The translations under genes were made by a program, and so were the position numbers. Of a stretch of DNA of 64,000 bases, positions 62,045 through 64,000 are shown in pieces (position 1 is the stretch's first letter; the number at the start of each line of letters is the position of its first letter). The notes under the pieces are model-generated. The model saw nothing but the letters and a program-made list of their open reading frames with translations. It was not told where the DNA came from and ran no database searches. The stretch is from Cyanoderma ruficeps (Eukaryota; Chordata; Aves; Passeriformes; Timaliidae). Where the stretch lies: NCBI GenBank assembly GCA_008694505.1, contig VZDJ01000623.1, positions 2,538,442 to 2,602,441 on the forward strand. Reading direction: 5' to 3'.

Positions 62045-62108
62045 GGAGGCGGAAGGGGAAGAGGAACGGGAACGGGAATGAGGATGGGAATGGAAGAGGA
62101 AAAGAGTT
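62045..62108. repeat. GGAA-rich polypurine tract
   Basis: About 60 bp of almost pure purine on the plus strand with roughly eight GGAA cores, partly as tandem GAACGG hexamers. GGAA is the ETS-family core motif, and the tract lies inside the promoter island. Confidence 0.6.
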
Positions 62109-62206
62109 CGACCCCGCGTCCCTCACAGCGGCGGGGAAGGAGGAAATAGCCTCTAAATTTCGCTTCCTTGGTGGCCCCAGTGCACGACTCGGCTTGTGGC
62201 CCCGCA

Positions 62207-62260
62207 TGACGTCACAGCGGTGACGTGTCTGTGCCCTCCAGGCGTCACGGCAGCCGTCAT
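62207..62260. promoter_or_regulatory. CRE/ATF motif cluster
   Basis: A full palindromic CRE, TGACGTCA, at 62207-62214 is followed by TGACGTGT at 62221-62228 and, in reverse orientation, GCGTCACG near 62242 and CCGTCATG near 62254. That is five TGACG/CGTCA cores in about 55 bp, on the upstream edge of the CpG island. These are binding motifs of CREB/ATF-family bZIP factors. Occupancy is inference. Confidence 0.6.
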
Positions 62261-62365
62261 GTCGCGGGTGGGGCTCTCAGGTGTGTCACCGTGGTAAAAC
62301 ATTGGGGTGACAGTGTCTGAACACTAAATTATTGCCTGAGGGGTGGTTTAATGGGTGTCCATTGT

Positions 62366-62865
62366 TGTGCCCAGTTCTGGGCTCAGTACAAGGGAGACAA
62401 GGAGCTACTGCAGAGGGTCCAGCGGAGCCGCAGAGATGAGGAGGCCTCTGGAGCATCTCTCCTGTGAGGGGAGACTGCGGGAGCTGGGCCTGTGCAGTCT
62501 GGGGAAGACAAGACTGAGAGAGGATTTCATGAATGCAAGTAAATACACGCAAGGCAGGTGCCAAGAGGATGGTGCCAGGCTCATCTTAGTGGCGCTGAAT
62601 GACAGAGCAATTGCAATAAAATAAAATAAAGCGATTTCACCTCAGATGAGGAAGAACTTCTTTACGTTGAGGGTGGCAGAACACTGGGACAGGTTGTCCT
62701 CAGAGTCTCCTTCTCTGGAGACATTCACAACCCACCTGGATGTGTTCCTGTGTCACCAGCTCCAGGTGACCCTGCCTTGGCAGGGGGATTGCACTGGATC
62801 ATCTCCAGAGATCCCTTCCAAACCCACCCATTCTCTCTTCTGCAATTCTGTCACTGGGTGTATTT
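62366..62865 (+). mobile_element. CR1 LINE 3' end upstream of the promoter
   Basis: Plus-strand CR1 ORF2/3' sequence: CAGTTCTGGGCTCAGTACAA, GGAGCTACTGCAGAGGGTCC, then GATGAGGAAGAACTTCTTTA and GGAGACATTCACAACCCACC, ending near CCATTCTCTCTTCTGCAATT. The translated fragment MRKNFFTLRVAEHW is the C-terminal ORF2 text. The middle is rearranged and A-rich (about 62600-62635). Confidence 0.8.
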
Positions 62866-64000
62866 TCTAGTCTAAATTTGGTCTCTCTGCTCTCCTGCCC
62901 AGTCACTGTTCCCACCTGAACATCTGAGGATGTTTTACAGTGGTGAATTTAATGGCACAAAACTCCAGGATTTGTTGGAAACGTTCTCTGCCTGCGCGTC
63001 TGGGCACGGCATCACCTCTTGGGCAACTCTAAATCTGCCTAAGCTGGAAAAAGCTGGCACAGCCCAGAGCTGCAGAGTAAGAACCTGCTGTTTGTTTTAC
63101 ATTTTGAATCCAGGATCTGACAGAAGCTTTTTCTTTAGGTTGGGAAAGCCTTTACACCCCTCTGGGCTTAGAAGAAGCCTTCATCAATACTGGACTGTGA
63201 CAGCAGGCACAGGCCTGGGTGTACATAATGAGATTATTCAGCTGTTAAAGTCGCTTTTGATTCAGAGACAAGAGTTGGCCCCAACAGAAGACACTGTTTA
63301 CTGATGCAGAGTTTTAGGTGTGTTCTGCCAACTGGTACAGGACTAGACAGGTTTTTTTTTTCCAGGGAAGAGCTCTCCTCCCTGCTGCAGACATGTCTAA
63401 AAATCTCTTTCTGGACAAATCTGAAAGGATGGCTTGTTATTGGCACAGATCATTCACATGTTCCTGTTCACAAAGATCTCATTTGCTAGCCAAAATATCC
63501 TAAACTAGCAAGTTGATTAAACTGACTCACTGGAGTGGAGAAGATCCACGGCAGAACATAGTAAAAAGGGAGAGGGAAAATCCATGTTAGTTTTGGCACT
63601 TTATTTTTCAAAGGCACCAGTCCTCTGGCCTGTCAATGGGGGCCTTTGGATTACTCTTTCTAGGGAGAATTGGGTTATACTTGGGTTAAGTATCAGTGCC
63701 ACTGGCATTACATCAAGACATGTTGGCTTATTTTCTTTTGAAGCACCATGTTGCTGCCCTTTCCAACCTGAATAAAAAGCACGATCATTAGAGTTTTGAA
63801 AGGAAAGCAAAAGCTCCTTCTATGTTTGTACCACCCTCCCACATCTACAATTATGTTGGAGCACTCTCTTGTAAAGGCCATACAAGCAAATCTTGTTTTA
63901 CCTTTGGTACTTCAGAAAACTATTCCTCCTAAAGTACCTGTTTCATTTGTGCACATACTATTCAAGCTTTTGTACTGTTTTACCAAAACTGAAACCAGGT
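62866..64000. other. Unassigned sequence upstream of UPF2
   Basis: Mammalian synteny predicts DHTKD1 on the plus strand beyond here, but no frame resembles its protein. A T-run plus CAG near 63350-63365 looks like a splice acceptor, but no convincing exon follows. Confidence 0.4.

Larger units (their letters stand above)
61450..62280. promoter_or_regulatory. UPF2: CpG-island promoter of UPF2
   Basis: A GC-rich block dense in CpG, unlike the AT-rich DNA on either side, located upstream of coding exon 1. It contains a GCC run (about 61762-61790), an Sp1-type GGGGCGGGG (61974-61982), an ETS-type CTTCCGG (about 61520), a GGAA-rich purine tract and CRE motifs. No TATA box is obvious, so initiation is probably dispersed. 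It could be bidirectional, but no plus-strand gene start is recognised. Confidence 0.8.

Noticed and set aside
62866..64000. Possible first exon of DHTKD1, expected here by mammalian synteny
   Set aside because: No frame resembles the DHTKD1 N-terminus; it may lie beyond the window.
1..64000. CRISPR arrays, operons, ribosome binding sites, tRNA or rRNA genes
   Set aside because: I looked for regular spacers, clover-leaf blocks and bacterial gene packing and saw none; the window is vertebrate intron and intergenic DNA.

Overview
This window is vertebrate nuclear DNA, almost certainly from a bird and probably a passerine. The evidence is long introns with GT-AG splice sites, a CpG-island promoter, many decayed CR1 LINE fragments, and a solo LTR of a type I know from songbird genomes. 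I see nothing prokaryotic, viral in the sense of an active virus, or CRISPR-like.

One gene fills most of the window: UPF2 (regulator of nonsense transcripts 2), on the minus strand. I placed 21 coding exons by eye, from the ATG at 56921 to the TGA at 9895-9897. All introns are GT-AG and every phase closes. The exons sum to 3816 nt (1271 codons plus stop), against 1272 residues in human UPF2 as I remember it. The order is: a Lys/Glu-rich N-terminus (exon 1), MIF4G-1 (exons 2-3), an acidic linker (exons 4-5), MIF4G-2 (exons 6-10), MIF4G-3, which binds UPF3 (exons 11-14), a very acidic segment (exons 15-16), the bipartite UPF1-binding region (exons 17-19), and a basic tail (exons 20-21). The last coding exon supplies only the final Arg codons; the rest of it is 3' UTR ending near 8690.

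The 5' end lies in a CpG island (about 61450-62280) that probably holds a mostly noncoding first exon. A cluster of CRE/ATF motifs and a GGAA-rich purine tract sit on its upstream side. Two candidate splice donors there would give either a 10-codon upstream ORF or an in-frame N-terminal extension.

Outside UPF2, 1-8690 and 62290-64000 hold CR1 debris and unassigned sequence. In mammals UPF2 lies between PROSER2 and DHTKD1, but I recognise no exon of either. Introns hold CR1 fragments, one antisense solo LTR near 55746-56306, and small repeats. I found no new system. The most useful second-look items are the 5' exon splice choice, the CRE cluster, the CpG-rich patch over the terminal exon, the stop codon just inside the last intron, and the C8/G7 homopolymer pair in the exon for the UPF1-binding region.
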